This document shows, piece by piece, positions 25,898 to 33,547 of a stretch of 64,000 bases of DNA; positions within the stretch are counted from its first letter, which is position 1; every line of letters begins with the position of its first letter. The DNA lies in the NCBI RefSeq assembly GCF_039523795.1, contig NZ_BAAAFZ010000023.1:1-64000 (forward strand), read 5' to 3'. The DNA comes from Craurococcus roseus (GTDB lineage Bacteria > Pseudomonadota > Alphaproteobacteria > Acetobacterales > Acetobacteraceae). Below the pieces are notes generated by a model. It worked only from the letters and a program-made list of their open reading frames with translations. It was not told the origin of the DNA and ran no database searches. Made by a program: the position numbers and the translations under genes.

Positions 25898-26644
25898 ATG
25901 GGCGAATTCGGGAGCAAGCGCGTGGTGGTGTGCGGCGGCAGCCGGGGCATCGGGCGCTCGGTGGCGCTGGGCTTCGCGCAAGGGGGCGCGGCCGTCTCCA
26001 TTTGCGCCCGCAGCCCCGGGCCGCTGGAAGAGACGCGCAAGGAGATCGAAGCCAAGGGCGTCCCCGCCCACGCCGCCCCTTGCGACCTGGCGGACGGCCC
26101 CGCCGTGCTCGCCTACGTGGAAGCGGCGGCGCAGGCCCTCGGCGGCATCGACGTGCTGGTCAACAACGCCTCCGGCTTCGGATCGCAGGACACGGAAGAG
26201 GGCTGGGCCGCCGGCCTATCCGTGGACGTGATGGCGACGGTGCGCGCCAGCCGCGCCGCGCTGCCGCACCTGGAACGGTCGCGCGGCTGCATCGTCAACG
26301 TCTCGTCCATCTCCGGCTTCATGCCCTCCACCCGCACGCCGGCCTACGCCGCGGTGAAGGCGCTGCTCATCAACTACACCGCCAGCCAGGCGCAGATGCA
26401 CGCGCCGAAGGGCATCCGCGTGAACGGCGTCGCGCCCGGCTCCATCGAGTTCCCCGGCGGCTCCTGGGAGAAGCGCCGCACCAGCGACCCGAAGCTCTAC
26501 GGGAGCATCCTCGACAGCATCCCCTTCGGCCGCCTCGGCACGCCGGAGGAGGTGGCGGAGGTGGTGCTGTTCCTGTCCTCGCCCCGCGCGCGCTGGGTGA
26601 CGGGGCAGACGGTCATCGTGGACGGCGGGCAGATGTGGGGCTGA
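25898..26644 (+). CDS. SDR family oxidoreductase
   Basis: 248 residues. Classical SDR: cofactor loop CGGSRGIGRSVALGFA near the N-terminus, VLVNNASGFG, catalytic Ser in VNVSSISGF, and active-site YAAVK, followed by GIRVNGVAPGSIEFPGG and a C-terminal VTGQTVIVDGGQMWG. ATG 25898 has GGGGAGG upstream at normal spacing; the open frame extends further 5' but lacks signals. The motif set fits 3-oxoacyl-ACP reductase-like or 3-hydroxyacyl dehydrogenases; the actual substrate is unknown. Divergent from the S49 peptidase gene. Confidence 0.88.
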   Translation: MGEFGSKRVVVCGGSRGIGRSVALGFAQGGAAVSICARSPGPLEETRKEIEAKGVPAHAAPCDLADGPAVLAYVEAAAQALGGIDVLVNNASGFGSQDTEEGWAAGLSVDVMATVRASRAALPHLERSRGCIVNVSSISGFMPSTRTPAYAAVKALLINYTASQAQMHAPKGIRVNGVAPGSIEFPGGSWEKRRTSDPKLYGSILDSIPFGRLGTPEEVAEVVLFLSSPRARWVTGQTVIVDGGQMWG

Positions 26645-26683
26645 TCGCCCCATGGCTCGGGAAATGGATGGGCGAGGGACGCC

Positions 26684-26914
26684 ATGCGCTACTTAACCAT
26701 TGAAAACAACGGCCGGCCTTGGCGGCTCTGCATCAACACCAACCAAGCCGATCTGGAAGGCTTCCTGGCCAAGCACGCCGCGGAAGCGGTCGCGCCGGGC
26801 GGCTTCACCACGCGCCCCTCGACGCCGCACGAAGCCGCCCAGTGCGCGGCGGCGCACACCGAGTTCATCGACAAGGGCGGCGACTACGGGAGTTTCTTCT
26901 CCGTCGAGGCCTGA
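26684..26914 (+). CDS. Hypothetical 76-residue protein
   Basis: MRYLTIENNGRPWRLCINTN at the start, then DLEGFLAKHAAEAVAPGGF and a C-terminal HTEFIDKGGDYGSFFSVEA. Acidic, without signal peptide or membrane helix. The codon use matches neighbours and a GAGGGAC ribosome-binding site precedes the ATG, so it is probably translated. Follows the SDR by 39 bases and may be cotranscribed with it. Function unknown. Confidence 0.6.
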   Translation: MRYLTIENNGRPWRLCINTNQADLEGFLAKHAAEAVAPGGFTTRPSTPHEAAQCAAAHTEFIDKGGDYGSFFSVEA

Positions 26915-26936
26915 CACGCTTCGATTCGGCGACTAT

Positions 26937-26957
26937 GGGCGGGCCGCCGGCCCGCCC
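26937..26957. terminator. Bidirectional terminator hairpin
   Basis: GGGCGGGCC (26937-26945) pairs perfectly with GGCCCGCCC (26949-26957) with a three-base loop, between the convergent stops of the 76- and 93-residue genes. No T-run, typical for this GC content. Confidence 0.65.
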
Positions 26958-26960
26958 CGG

Positions 26961-27242
26961 TCAGCCGTCCCGGTGCCCCGACTGCGGCTTGCCGGCGTTC
27001 GCCGCTTCCGCTTGCTCCTTTTCGCGCTTGCCGACAGTGGCGCTGCTGGTGTCGTCGCCCGCCACCGCGCCCTCCGCGAGCGCCTTCGAGGCCGCCCCCT
27101 TGGGCGCGCCCTTGCCTTCCGTCGGCGAAGCCGCCTTGCCGCCCTCGGGCACGGCGTCGTCCGGGCTGGGGTGGTGCCCTTTCACCGTGCCCCGGCTCGT
27201 CGTGCGGTCGTCGCTGCCGCCGCTCGACTTCTTCTTGGTCAT
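26961..27242 (-). CDS. Small disordered hydrophilic protein
   Basis: 93 residues, MTKKKSSGGSDDRTTSRGT at the start, rich in Gly, Ser, Lys, Asp and Pro with no predicted fold; it includes HHPSPDDAVPEGGKAA and ends KREKEQAEAANAGKPQSGHRDG. Such composition is typical of small stress-related or desiccation-type disordered proteins in these bacteria, but that link is only an inference. The HHPSP motif with following Asp/Gly also occurs near the C-terminus of the 172-residue protein at 3126. Independent of arfB upstream by 72 bases. Confidence 0.55.
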   Translation of the reverse strand: MTKKKSSGGSDDRTTSRGTVKGHHPSPDDAVPEGGKAASPTEGKGAPKGAASKALAEGAVAGDDTSSATVGKREKEQAEAANAGKPQSGHRDG

Positions 27243-27314
27243 GGCTTCCGTTCCGTCCGTGGAGGCCCTTCAACCCCTCAGGCGCCGGCCGGTTGCGCGC
27301 CGGGCCCGCGGCCG

Positions 27315-27737
27315 TCAGTCCCCCGCTGGCCTGCCGCGCAGGCGCTTGGTGTCCGACCGCCGCGCCTTCCCCTCCAACCGCCGCACCTTCGACCCCAGCG
27401 TCGGCCGCGTCGCGCGCCGCTTGGGCGGGGGCGGCGCGGCGGCCTCGCGGATCAGCGCCACCAGCCGCCCCAGCGCGTCATCCCGGTTGCGCTCGCGCGT
27501 GCGGAAGCGCTGCGCGGTGATGACGATCTCCCCCGCCAGGGTCGCCCGGTGCCCGGCCATCCGCAGCAGCCGCGCCCGCACCGCATCCGGCAGGCTCGGC
27601 GAGTTGCGCGCGTCGAAGCGGAGCTGCACCGCCGTCTCCAGCTTGTTGACGTTCTGCCCACCCGGCCCGGAGGCGCGCAGGAAGCTTTCCCGCAGCTCGT
27701 CCTCCCGGATGGAAACGCCGTGCCCGACCTCGATCAT
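27315..27737 (-). CDS. arfB: ArfB-type peptidyl-tRNA hydrolase (ribosome rescue)
   Basis: 140 residues, the usual ArfB/YaeJ length. Catalytic GGQ is at residues 26-28 in RASGPGGQNVNK, with the family context HGVSIREDELRESFLRASG before it and VQLRFDARNSPSLPD after. The C-terminal tail is very basic (KRRATRPTLGSKVRRLEGKARRSDTKR), which in ArfB enters the empty mRNA channel of stalled ribosomes. It hydrolyses peptidyl-tRNA on non-stop complexes. Start ATG 27737 chosen by match to family N-terminus; the frame is open further upstream. Confidence 0.93.
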   Translation of the reverse strand: MIEVGHGVSIREDELRESFLRASGPGGQNVNKLETAVQLRFDARNSPSLPDAVRARLLRMAGHRATLAGEIVITAQRFRTRERNRDDALGRLVALIREAAAPPPPKRRATRPTLGSKVRRLEGKARRSDTKRLRGRPAGD

Positions 27738-27832
27738 GCCCCTGCCCTTCGCGGAACATTCTGCCCGCGCGCGGCCCAACTTGCCAGCGCCCCGCCCCGG
27801 CGTGATGTTCCCCTGGACGCGAGGGGAAACGC

Positions 27833-28384
27833 ATGGTGCAGCGCGACGAGTTGGAGATGGCGCCGGACGCGGCCGAAGCATGGCCGGACCGCATCTACGA
27901 CCTCCTGAAGGAGCACGGCATCCGCCAGGTGGCCCTGGTGCCGGACGCCGGCCATTCCCGCCTGATCCGCCGCTGCCTCGCGGACAACGAAATGCGCGTC
28001 GTCACCCTCACCACCGAGGAGGAGGGCGTGGCCCAGCTCTTCGGCGCCTGGCTCGGCGGCCAAAAAGGCGTGCTCCTGATGCAGAGCAGCGGGGTGGGCA
28101 ACTGCATCAACATGCTCTCGGTCGCCGTCGCGCACCGCACGCCGCTGCCGATGATCGTGACCATGCGCGGCGAGTTCGGCGAGTTCAACCCGTTCCAGGT
28201 GCCCATGGGCCAAGCGACGCCCGCTGTGCTGGAAGCCATGGGCACGCTGGTCCGCCGCGCTGATGCGCCGGAGGACGTGGCGCCCACCGTGGACGCCACG
28301 CTCCGCCTCGCCTTCAACACCTTCCGCCCGACCGCGACCCTGATCGGCCAGCGCGTCATCGGCGCCAAGACCTTCGGGAAGTGA
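27833..28384 (+). CDS. ThDP-dependent decarboxylase, small subunit-like (sulfo/phosphonopyruvate decarboxylase alpha type)
   Basis: 183 residues. It is the isolated N-terminal (PYR) domain of a thiamine-diphosphate enzyme: LLKEHGIRQVALVPDAGHSRLI, the conserved glutamate in TLTTEEEGVAQLFGAWLGG that activates the cofactor, and LMQSSGVGNCINML. It pairs with the next gene, which supplies the PP domain, as in ComD/ComE sulfopyruvate decarboxylase and phosphonopyruvate decarboxylase split forms. The two genes are four bases apart. Substrate is not determined by sequence: a 2-oxo acid with an acidic tail is likely from the family. Confidence 0.8.
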   Translation: MVQRDELEMAPDAAEAWPDRIYDLLKEHGIRQVALVPDAGHSRLIRRCLADNEMRVVTLTTEEEGVAQLFGAWLGGQKGVLLMQSSGVGNCINMLSVAVAHRTPLPMIVTMRGEFGEFNPFQVPMGQATPAVLEAMGTLVRRADAPEDVAPTVDATLRLAFNTFRPTATLIGQRVIGAKTFGK

Positions 28385-28388
28385 CGCC

Positions 28389-29003
28389 ATGAGCGCGAGC
28401 ATCGAAACGGGCAAGACCGGCAGGATGAAGCGCCGCCCCCTGGTGCGCGAACTGCTGCGCGACCGCGGGAGCCTGCTCGTCATAGGCGGCCTCGGCGCCC
28501 CGGCCTGGGACATCACCGCCGCCGGCGACGCGCCGGAGAACCTGCCGCTCTGGGGCGGCATGGGCGGCGCGGCGATGATGGGCCTGGGCTTGGCGCTGGC
28601 GCAGCCGTCCCGCCGCGTGCTGGTCATCACCGGCGACGGCGAGATGCTGATGGGCATCGGCGCCCTCGCCACCATCGCCGTGCAGAAGCCGGCGAACCTC
28701 TCGATCGTGGTGCAGGACAACGAGCGCTACGGCGAGACCGGGATGCAAGAAACCCACACCCGCCACGGCGTGGACCTCGCCGGCATGGCGCGCGCGGCCG
28801 GCATCGCGGACTCGCGCCTCGTCACGGACGCCAAGGACGTGCCGGCGCTGCGCGAGGCGATCCACGCCGGCAAAGGCCCGCTCTTCGCGCAGGTGAAGAT
28901 CGACGACGCGCCGGAGCCGCTGGTGCTGCCCCCGCGCGAGGCCGCCATCCTCCAGGCCCGGATGCGCGAAGCGATCCTCGGCCCCGCCGCGCACCTGCAA
29001 TAG
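28389..29003 (+). CDS. ThDP-dependent decarboxylase, cofactor-binding subunit
   Basis: 204 residues, the C-terminal (PP) domain of a ThDP enzyme. The diphosphate and magnesium motif is present: GDGEMLMGIGALATIA and, about 28 residues later, DNERYGETGMQ in place of the usual NN. The start LLRDRGSLLVIGGLGAPAWD and PLWGGMGGAAMMGLGLALA match ComE-type subunits. Acts with the preceding gene to decarboxylate a 2-oxo acid to an aldehyde. The neighbouring 2-hydroxyacid dehydrogenase could supply or consume such a substrate. Confidence 0.82.
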   Translation: MSASIETGKTGRMKRRPLVRELLRDRGSLLVIGGLGAPAWDITAAGDAPENLPLWGGMGGAAMMGLGLALAQPSRRVLVITGDGEMLMGIGALATIAVQKPANLSIVVQDNERYGETGMQETHTRHGVDLAGMARAAGIADSRLVTDAKDVPALREAIHAGKGPLFAQVKIDDAPEPLVLPPREAAILQARMREAILGPAAHLQ

Positions 29004-29021
29004 CCCGGAAGCCCCGCCGCC

Positions 29022-29996
29022 ATGCCGCACGTCCTCTGCCTCCGCCCCGTCCACCCGGAGGCGCTGGAGCGGCTCCGGAACCACCCCGGCATCACCGTGG
29101 AGGTGATGCCGGACCCGACGCCCGAGAACCTCAAGCCCGTCCTGCCCTACACGGAAGCGGTGATCGTCCGCGCCACACGGATAGACAGAGCCTTCCTGGC
29201 AATGGCCCCGGAGCTGCGCATCGTCGCCCGCCACGGCGTCGGCTACGACGCGGTGGACGTACCGGCGCTCACCCAGCGCGGCATCCCCCTCACCGTCACG
29301 CCGGACGCCAACGCCGTGAGCGTCGCCGAGCACGCCATGATGCTGCTGCTCTCGGTGGCCCGCCGCGTGAAGGACTACGACGCCGCCACCCGTGCCCTCG
29401 ACTGGGGCCCGCGCGAGTCGCTCCCCACCTTCGACCTCGCCGGCAGCACCCTGCTGGTGGTGGGCTTCGGCCGCATCGGCGCCCGCACCGCGCGCCTCGC
29501 CGCCGCCTTCGGGATGCGCGTGCTGGCCTACGATCCCTATGTTCCCGGGAACACGATCAAGGGCGCCGGCTTCACGCCCGCCAAGACCCTCGCCGCCGGC
29601 TTGGCGGAGGCGGACGCCGTCACGCTCCACTGCCCCAGCAACGAGGAAACCCGCGGCTTGGTCGGCAAGGAGTTCGTCGTCGCCATGAAGCGCGGCTCGG
29701 TGCTGGTGAACACCGCCCGCGGCACCCTGGTGGACGAGGAGGCGCTCGCCGCCGGTCTGCGCTCCGGCCAGGTCGCCGCCGCCGGCCTCGACGTGTTCTG
29801 GGAAGAGCCGCTGAAGGCGGAAAACCCGCTCCGCGACCTGCCCAACGTGGTGATGACGCCCCATAGCGCCGCCGCCACCGCCGAGAGCGTCCGGCGCATG
29901 TCCCTCTCCTGCGCCGACAGCGTCATCGCCGCCTTCGAAGGCCGGCTCGACCCCGACGTGGTCATCAACAAGGAGGTGCTGCGCGGCAACGCGTAG
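29022..29996 (+). CDS. D-2-hydroxyacid dehydrogenase (phosphoglycerate-dehydrogenase family)
   Basis: 324 residues. Catalytic domain at both ends and NAD-binding domain between about 105 and 290, with cofactor motif VVGFGRIGARTARLA, catalytic Arg in NTARGTLVDEEALAAGL, Glu in GLDVFWEEP and His in VVMTPHSAAATAES. It converts a 2-hydroxy acid to the 2-oxo acid or the reverse using NAD(H). It follows the split decarboxylase by 18 bases, so the likely sequence is hydroxy acid to oxo acid to aldehyde, although the substrate is unknown. Confidence 0.88.
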   Translation: MPHVLCLRPVHPEALERLRNHPGITVEVMPDPTPENLKPVLPYTEAVIVRATRIDRAFLAMAPELRIVARHGVGYDAVDVPALTQRGIPLTVTPDANAVSVAEHAMMLLLSVARRVKDYDAATRALDWGPRESLPTFDLAGSTLLVVGFGRIGARTARLAAAFGMRVLAYDPYVPGNTIKGAGFTPAKTLAAGLAEADAVTLHCPSNEETRGLVGKEFVVAMKRGSVLVNTARGTLVDEEALAAGLRSGQVAAAGLDVFWEEPLKAENPLRDLPNVVMTPHSAAATAESVRRMSLSCADSVIAAFEGRLDPDVVINKEVLRGNA

Positions 29997-30007
29997 CGCG
30001 CGCGCGC

Positions 30008-31390
30008 ATGGCCGAGAACCCGCTCCTTGCCCTCGCCGACCACGCCGCGTCCTGGCGCGACCGGCCCATGCCGCCCGAGGTCGCGCACCACGCGCGCCGC
30101 GCGCTGATCGACTGGTTCGCCGCGCTGCTGCCCGGCTGCCTCCACCCGCCCGCGACCCTGCTCGCCGCCGCCCTCGCGCCCGAGCGCGGCACCGGCCGCG
30201 CCATCTGCTACGTGGACGGCCAGCCAAGCGCCCTCCGCCACGCCGCCCTGCTCAACGCCACCGCCAGCCACTCGGTCGAGTTCGACGACATCTACCGCGA
30301 CGCCGGCTACCATCCCGGCTGCCCCACAATCGGCGCGGCCCTGGCGGCGGCGCAGTCGCGCGGCGCCACGTTGGACGCCCTGCTCCGCGCCATCACCGCC
30401 GGTTACGAGGTCTCCTGCCGCATCGGCGTCGCGGTGCAGCCCAGCCACTACCGCTATTGGCACACCACCGGCACCGTCGGCACCTTCGGCGCCGCCACCG
30501 CCACCGCGCTGCTGCTGGGCTGCGACGCCGGCCGCACCGCCCACGCCATCGCCACCGCCGCCACCTTCGCCGGCGGCTTGCAGCAGGCGTTCCGCTCCGG
30601 CGGCATGAGCAAGCCCCTCCACCCCGGCCACGCGGCCGACGCCGGCGCCCTCGCGGCCATCGGCGCCGCCGCCGGCGTCACCGGCGCCCTCGACGCGCTG
30701 CACGGCCCGGTCGGCTTCGCCGCCGCCACCAGCGAGGACGCCGGCAAGTGGGACAAGGCCCTGGCGGACCTGGGCGAGCGCTTCGCCATCACCGCCATGA
30801 CCTTCAAGAACCACGGCTGCTGCGGCCACATCTTCGCTGGCCTGGACGCCGTGGCCGACCTCCGCGCCGAGCACGGCTTCGGCCCCGACGACGTGGAAGC
30901 CGTCCACCTCGGCGGCTACGGCCCCACCAAGGAGGTCTGCGACCGCCCCGACCCCGGCACCGAGCAGGAAGCCCGCTTCTCCGCCCAGTACTGCATCGCC
31001 GCCCTCCTGGTCCTGGGCGGCGTCCGTCTCGCCGCCTTCGAGCCGCCGGCGCTCGCCGACGGGCGCATCCGCGCCCTAATGCGCCGTGTTTCCGTGTCGC
31101 TCGACCGGGAGTTGGCCGCCGACTACCCCGGCCGCCGCGCCGCCAAGGTCGCGGTCAGGCTGCGCGACGGACGCGAGTTGTTCCGCCACCAGCCAACCCG
31201 CAAGGGCGACCCGGACGCCCCCCTCTCGGACCGGGAGTTGTCCGACAAATTCACCGAACTGGCCGCCCCCGTGGCCGGCGCCGCCGCGTCCCGGACCCTG
31301 TTGGACGCCCTGTGGCACGGCGATGCCCTGCCCGGCCCGGTGCCGTTGCCGGCGGCCGGTCGAGGCGCCGCCCACCGGGCCGCGGAATAG
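30008..31390 (+). CDS. MmgE/PrpD family protein
   Basis: 460 residues, usual for the family. N-terminal helical bundle begins PLLALADHAASWRDRPMPPE; the conserved substrate-pocket region ATASHSVEFDDIYRDAGYHPG includes the VEFDD element, followed by AGYEV and the GTFGAATATALLLG stretch; the C-terminal alpha/beta domain contains TFKNHGCCGHIFAGLDA. Members include 2-methylcitrate dehydratase, iminodisuccinate epimerase and cis-aconitate decarboxylase, so a small polycarboxylate is the probable substrate. Eleven bases separate it from the dehydrogenase, supporting one catabolic unit of four genes. Confidence 0.85.
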   Translation: MAENPLLALADHAASWRDRPMPPEVAHHARRALIDWFAALLPGCLHPPATLLAAALAPERGTGRAICYVDGQPSALRHAALLNATASHSVEFDDIYRDAGYHPGCPTIGAALAAAQSRGATLDALLRAITAGYEVSCRIGVAVQPSHYRYWHTTGTVGTFGAATATALLLGCDAGRTAHAIATAATFAGGLQQAFRSGGMSKPLHPGHAADAGALAAIGAAAGVTGALDALHGPVGFAAATSEDAGKWDKALADLGERFAITAMTFKNHGCCGHIFAGLDAVADLRAEHGFGPDDVEAVHLGGYGPTKEVCDRPDPGTEQEARFSAQYCIAALLVLGGVRLAAFEPPALADGRIRALMRRVSVSLDRELAADYPGRRAAKVAVRLRDGRELFRHQPTRKGDPDAPLSDRELSDKFTELAAPVAGAAASRTLLDALWHGDALPGPVPLPAAGRGAAHRAAE

Positions 31391-31398
31391 TGTTTGTA

Positions 31399-31423
31399 GG
31401 AACCGGTTCCATTTCCCGACGTT
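31399..31423 (+). promoter_or_regulatory. EcfG (general stress response)-type promoter candidate
   Basis: GGAAC (31399-31403), 16 bases, CGTT (31420-31423) is an exact match to the alphaproteobacterial EcfG/RpoE2 consensus GGAAC-N16-17-CGTT. The first element is also part of a 12-base perfect palindrome GGAACCGGTTCC (31399-31410). It lies 40 bases ahead of the 48-residue ORF, giving a leader of about 30 bases. Promoter use is not proven. Confidence 0.55.
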
Positions 31424-31462
31424 CACTTAATATCAAGGTGCGGGTAAGGGGATTGAGACGGC

Positions 31463-31609
31463 ATGAGCGAGGGACACGACGCGCCACCGCCGGGCGACGA
31501 CGCGGAAGGCTTCCCGTTGCTGGAAGGCTGGATGTTCGGCCGGCTGCTCTTCCCGTTCGCCATGCAAGAGGTGCAAAGGGTGCCGCCCGCCAACGACGAC
31601 CAGGACTGA
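31463..31609 (+). CDS. Small 48-residue protein, stress-promoter associated
   Basis: ATG 31463 to TGA 31607-31609. The peptide starts MSEGHDAPPPGDDAEGFPLL, has a central hydrophobic part EGWMFGRLLFPFAM and an acidic tail ending PPANDDQD. It has no signal peptide; the short amphipathic hydrophobic segment could contact a membrane or partner. A Shine-Dalgarno-like AAGGGG lies eleven bases upstream. It is preceded by the EcfG-like promoter. I recognise no family. It is not NepR, which has a different conserved core. Coding status is moderately likely. Confidence 0.5.
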   Translation: MSEGHDAPPPGDDAEGFPLLEGWMFGRLLFPFAMQEVQRVPPANDDQD

Positions 31610-31797
31610 CCGGCTCCGCCGCGCCACCCGGCGGGAAAGGCTCGCACCGACCCGAACAGAAGCGGTCCAATGTCTGAGCCTTGCCCTTTGCTCGAAATGG
31701 CCGCGCGCACCGGGCCAGGGAGCAAGATAGTAAGGAAGTAAGGCGTCGCGTCCCGGCGCGCCTTGCCCTCCCGCCCCGGCATGGCCAGCATCGCCCG

Positions 31798-33141
31798 ATG
31801 CAGACGATGGAAGAGGCGGCCGAAGCGCTCGCCGCCGGCCTCGCCTCCGCCGAGGCCCTCACGGACGAAGCGCTGGCCCGCATCGCGGCCGACGCCCTCC
31901 CCGGCACCTTCACCGCCGTCCACGCCGACGCCGCCCGCGCCCAGGCCCGGGCGCTGGACGCGTTGCGCGCCGCCGGCGCGCCGCCCGGCCGCTACGCCGG
32001 CATCCCGGTCACGGTGAAGGACCTGTTCGACGAGGCAGGCCACACCACCCGGGCCGGCTCGGTGGTCCTGCGCGACGCCCCGCCCGCCACGGCCGACGCC
32101 CCCACCGTGGCGCGGCTCAGGCGCGCCGGCTTCGTGGTCCTCGGCCGGACGGGCATGACGGAGTTCGCCTTCTCCGGCCTCGGCGTGAACCCCCATCACG
32201 GCACGCCGCCGAGCCCTTGGGACCGCGCGACCGGGCGCCTGCCCGGCGGTTCCTCCTCCGGCGCGGCGGTGGCGGCGGCGGAAGGCATGGGCTTCGGCGG
32301 CCTCGGCACCGATACCGGCGGCTCTTGCCGCGTCCCGGCGGCGCTTTGCGGGATCACCGGCTTCAAGCCCACCGCCCGGCGCGTGCCGCTCGCCGGCGCG
32401 CTGCCGCTGTCGCAATCGTTGGACTCGATCGGCCCATTGGCCCGCACGGTCGCCTGCTGCGCAGTGCTGGACGCCGTGATCAGCGGCGATGAGGCCCCCG
32501 TGCCCCCGGCCCCGCGGCCGGTCGGCCAACTGCGCCTCGCCCTGCCGCGCGGCACCTTCCTGATGGAGGACATGGACGCGACCGTCGCCGCCGCCTTCAA
32601 CCGCGCCCTGGCCCGCCTGAGCGCCGCCGGCGCGCGGATCGAGTTGCTCGACCTCCCGGAACTGGTGGAGTTGCCGGCGGTCAACGCCACCGGCGGCTTC
32701 GCCGCGTCCGAGGCCTGGGCCTGGCACCGCCGGCTGATCGCCGAGCGGCGGGAGGGCTATGACCCGCGCATCCTGGCCCGCATCCAGCGCGGCGAACGCA
32801 TGACCGCGGCCGAGTACATCGACCTGGTGAACGCCCGCGCCCGCATCATCGCCGCGGTGGCGCGGCGGACGGCGGGCTTCGACGCGCTGGTCTGCCCCAC
32901 CGTCCCCGTCATCCCGCCCGCCATCGCCGAGGTGGAGCCGGAAGCGGAGTACAACCGCATCAACATGCTGCTGCTGCGGAACACGGCGGTCGGCAACTTC
33001 CTCGACCGCTGCTCGATCAGCCTGCCCATCCACCGCCCCGGCGAGGCGCCGGTCGGGCTGATGCTGACCGGCGAGGCGGTGGCGGACAGGGCCCTGTTGG
33101 CCGCCGCCGCCGGGATCGAAGCGGCCCTGGCGGAGCGCTAA
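31798..33141 (+). CDS. Amidase-signature family hydrolase
   Basis: 447 residues. Ser-cisSer-Lys triad of the amidase-signature family: Lys in GIPVTVKDLFD, cis-Ser and following residues in LPGGSSSGAAVA and the nucleophile Ser in GTDTGGSCRVPAALCG. Family members hydrolyse amides, including allophanate, indoleacetamide and GatA-type glutaminyl substrates; no gatB/gatC are nearby, so a catabolic amidase is likely. ATG 31798 lies 188 bases after the 48-residue ORF; no strong Shine-Dalgarno precedes it and ATG 31807 is an alternative. The preceding 188 bases hold no gene. Confidence 0.87.
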   Translation: MQTMEEAAEALAAGLASAEALTDEALARIAADALPGTFTAVHADAARAQARALDALRAAGAPPGRYAGIPVTVKDLFDEAGHTTRAGSVVLRDAPPATADAPTVARLRRAGFVVLGRTGMTEFAFSGLGVNPHHGTPPSPWDRATGRLPGGSSSGAAVAAAEGMGFGGLGTDTGGSCRVPAALCGITGFKPTARRVPLAGALPLSQSLDSIGPLARTVACCAVLDAVISGDEAPVPPAPRPVGQLRLALPRGTFLMEDMDATVAAAFNRALARLSAAGARIELLDLPELVELPAVNATGGFAASEAWAWHRRLIAERREGYDPRILARIQRGERMTAAEYIDLVNARARIIAAVARRTAGFDALVCPTVPVIPPAIAEVEPEAEYNRINMLLLRNTAVGNFLDRCSISLPIHRPGEAPVGLMLTGEAVADRALLAAAAGIEAALAER

Positions 33142-33156
33142 GCGCGGCCTCGCGGT

Positions 33157-33366
33157 TCAATGCTTCAGGGCGGCGGCGCGCAGAACCGCCGCCTGCAAGG
33201 CCAGGGAACGGCGCTCGGCCAGGAACAGGCCGATGGAGGCGAAGCCGGACATGGCTTCGCGCTTCGCCTCGTGCCGGTCGGCCAGGGCACGCATGATGGC
33301 GTCCACCCGCATCTTGCGCGCGGCGAAAGCGCCGGGAGGGGGAGGCGAGGCCATTCGGTGGTCCAT
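33157..33366 (-). CDS. Small hypothetical protein with strong upstream promoter
   Basis: 69 residues starting MDHRMASPPPPGAFAARKMR, followed by an amphipathic helical part MRALADRHEAKREAMSGFAS and IGLFLAERRSLALQAAVL. ATG 33366 is chosen because AAGGAGAT lies five to six bases upstream; a longer open frame lacks this. No signal peptide; two long helices, possibly membrane-peripheral or oligomeric. Its 5' leader has a hairpin and is fed by a near-consensus sigma-70 promoter. Convergent with the amidase gene (15-base gap). Function unknown. Confidence 0.6.
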   Translation of the reverse strand: MDHRMASPPPPGAFAARKMRVDAIMRALADRHEAKREAMSGFASIGLFLAERRSLALQAAVLRAAALKH

Positions 33367-33383
33367 GGTGGATCTCCTTGACC

Positions 33384-33409
33384 GGCCGCCTTCCCGGAGG
33401 ATGGCGGCC
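33384..33409 (-). promoter_or_regulatory. Leader hairpin upstream of small gene
   Basis: GGCCGCC (33403-33409 complement side) pairs with GGCGGCC (33384-33390 side) around a 12-base loop, ending four bases before the AAGGAGAT ribosome-binding site. It lies between the promoter and the start codon and may affect translation or mRNA stability. Confidence 0.45.
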
Positions 33410-33426
33410 ACCTTACCTATTTATAA

Positions 33427-33455
33427 CGTATACGCAATAATGCCTTTCGCGTCAA
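33427..33455 (-). promoter_or_regulatory. Sigma-70-type promoter candidate
   Basis: On the minus strand TTGACG (33455-33450), 17-base spacer, TATACG (33432-33427). It is one of the few AT-rich patches in the window. It points at the 69-residue gene and gives a leader of roughly 55 bases. Confidence 0.6.
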
Positions 33456-33547
33456 GGAAGGGATTCGTCCGAACGCGACGCCCCCGCGTTCCCGTCCGGC
33501 CGCCGCCGCCCTAGGTTGCGGCGCAGCGGACTGGGTCGGGGTGCGTG

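Noticed and set aside
31399..31410. Perfect palindrome GGAACCGGTTCC read as a LacI- or GntR-type operator
   Set aside because: No regulator of that type is nearby, and the GGAAC half fits better as the -35 element of an EcfG promoter; kept only as a note.
31463..31609. 48-residue ORF as NepR anti-sigma factor because of its stress promoter
   Set aside because: The sequence lacks the conserved NepR core and no phyR or ecfG gene is adjacent.
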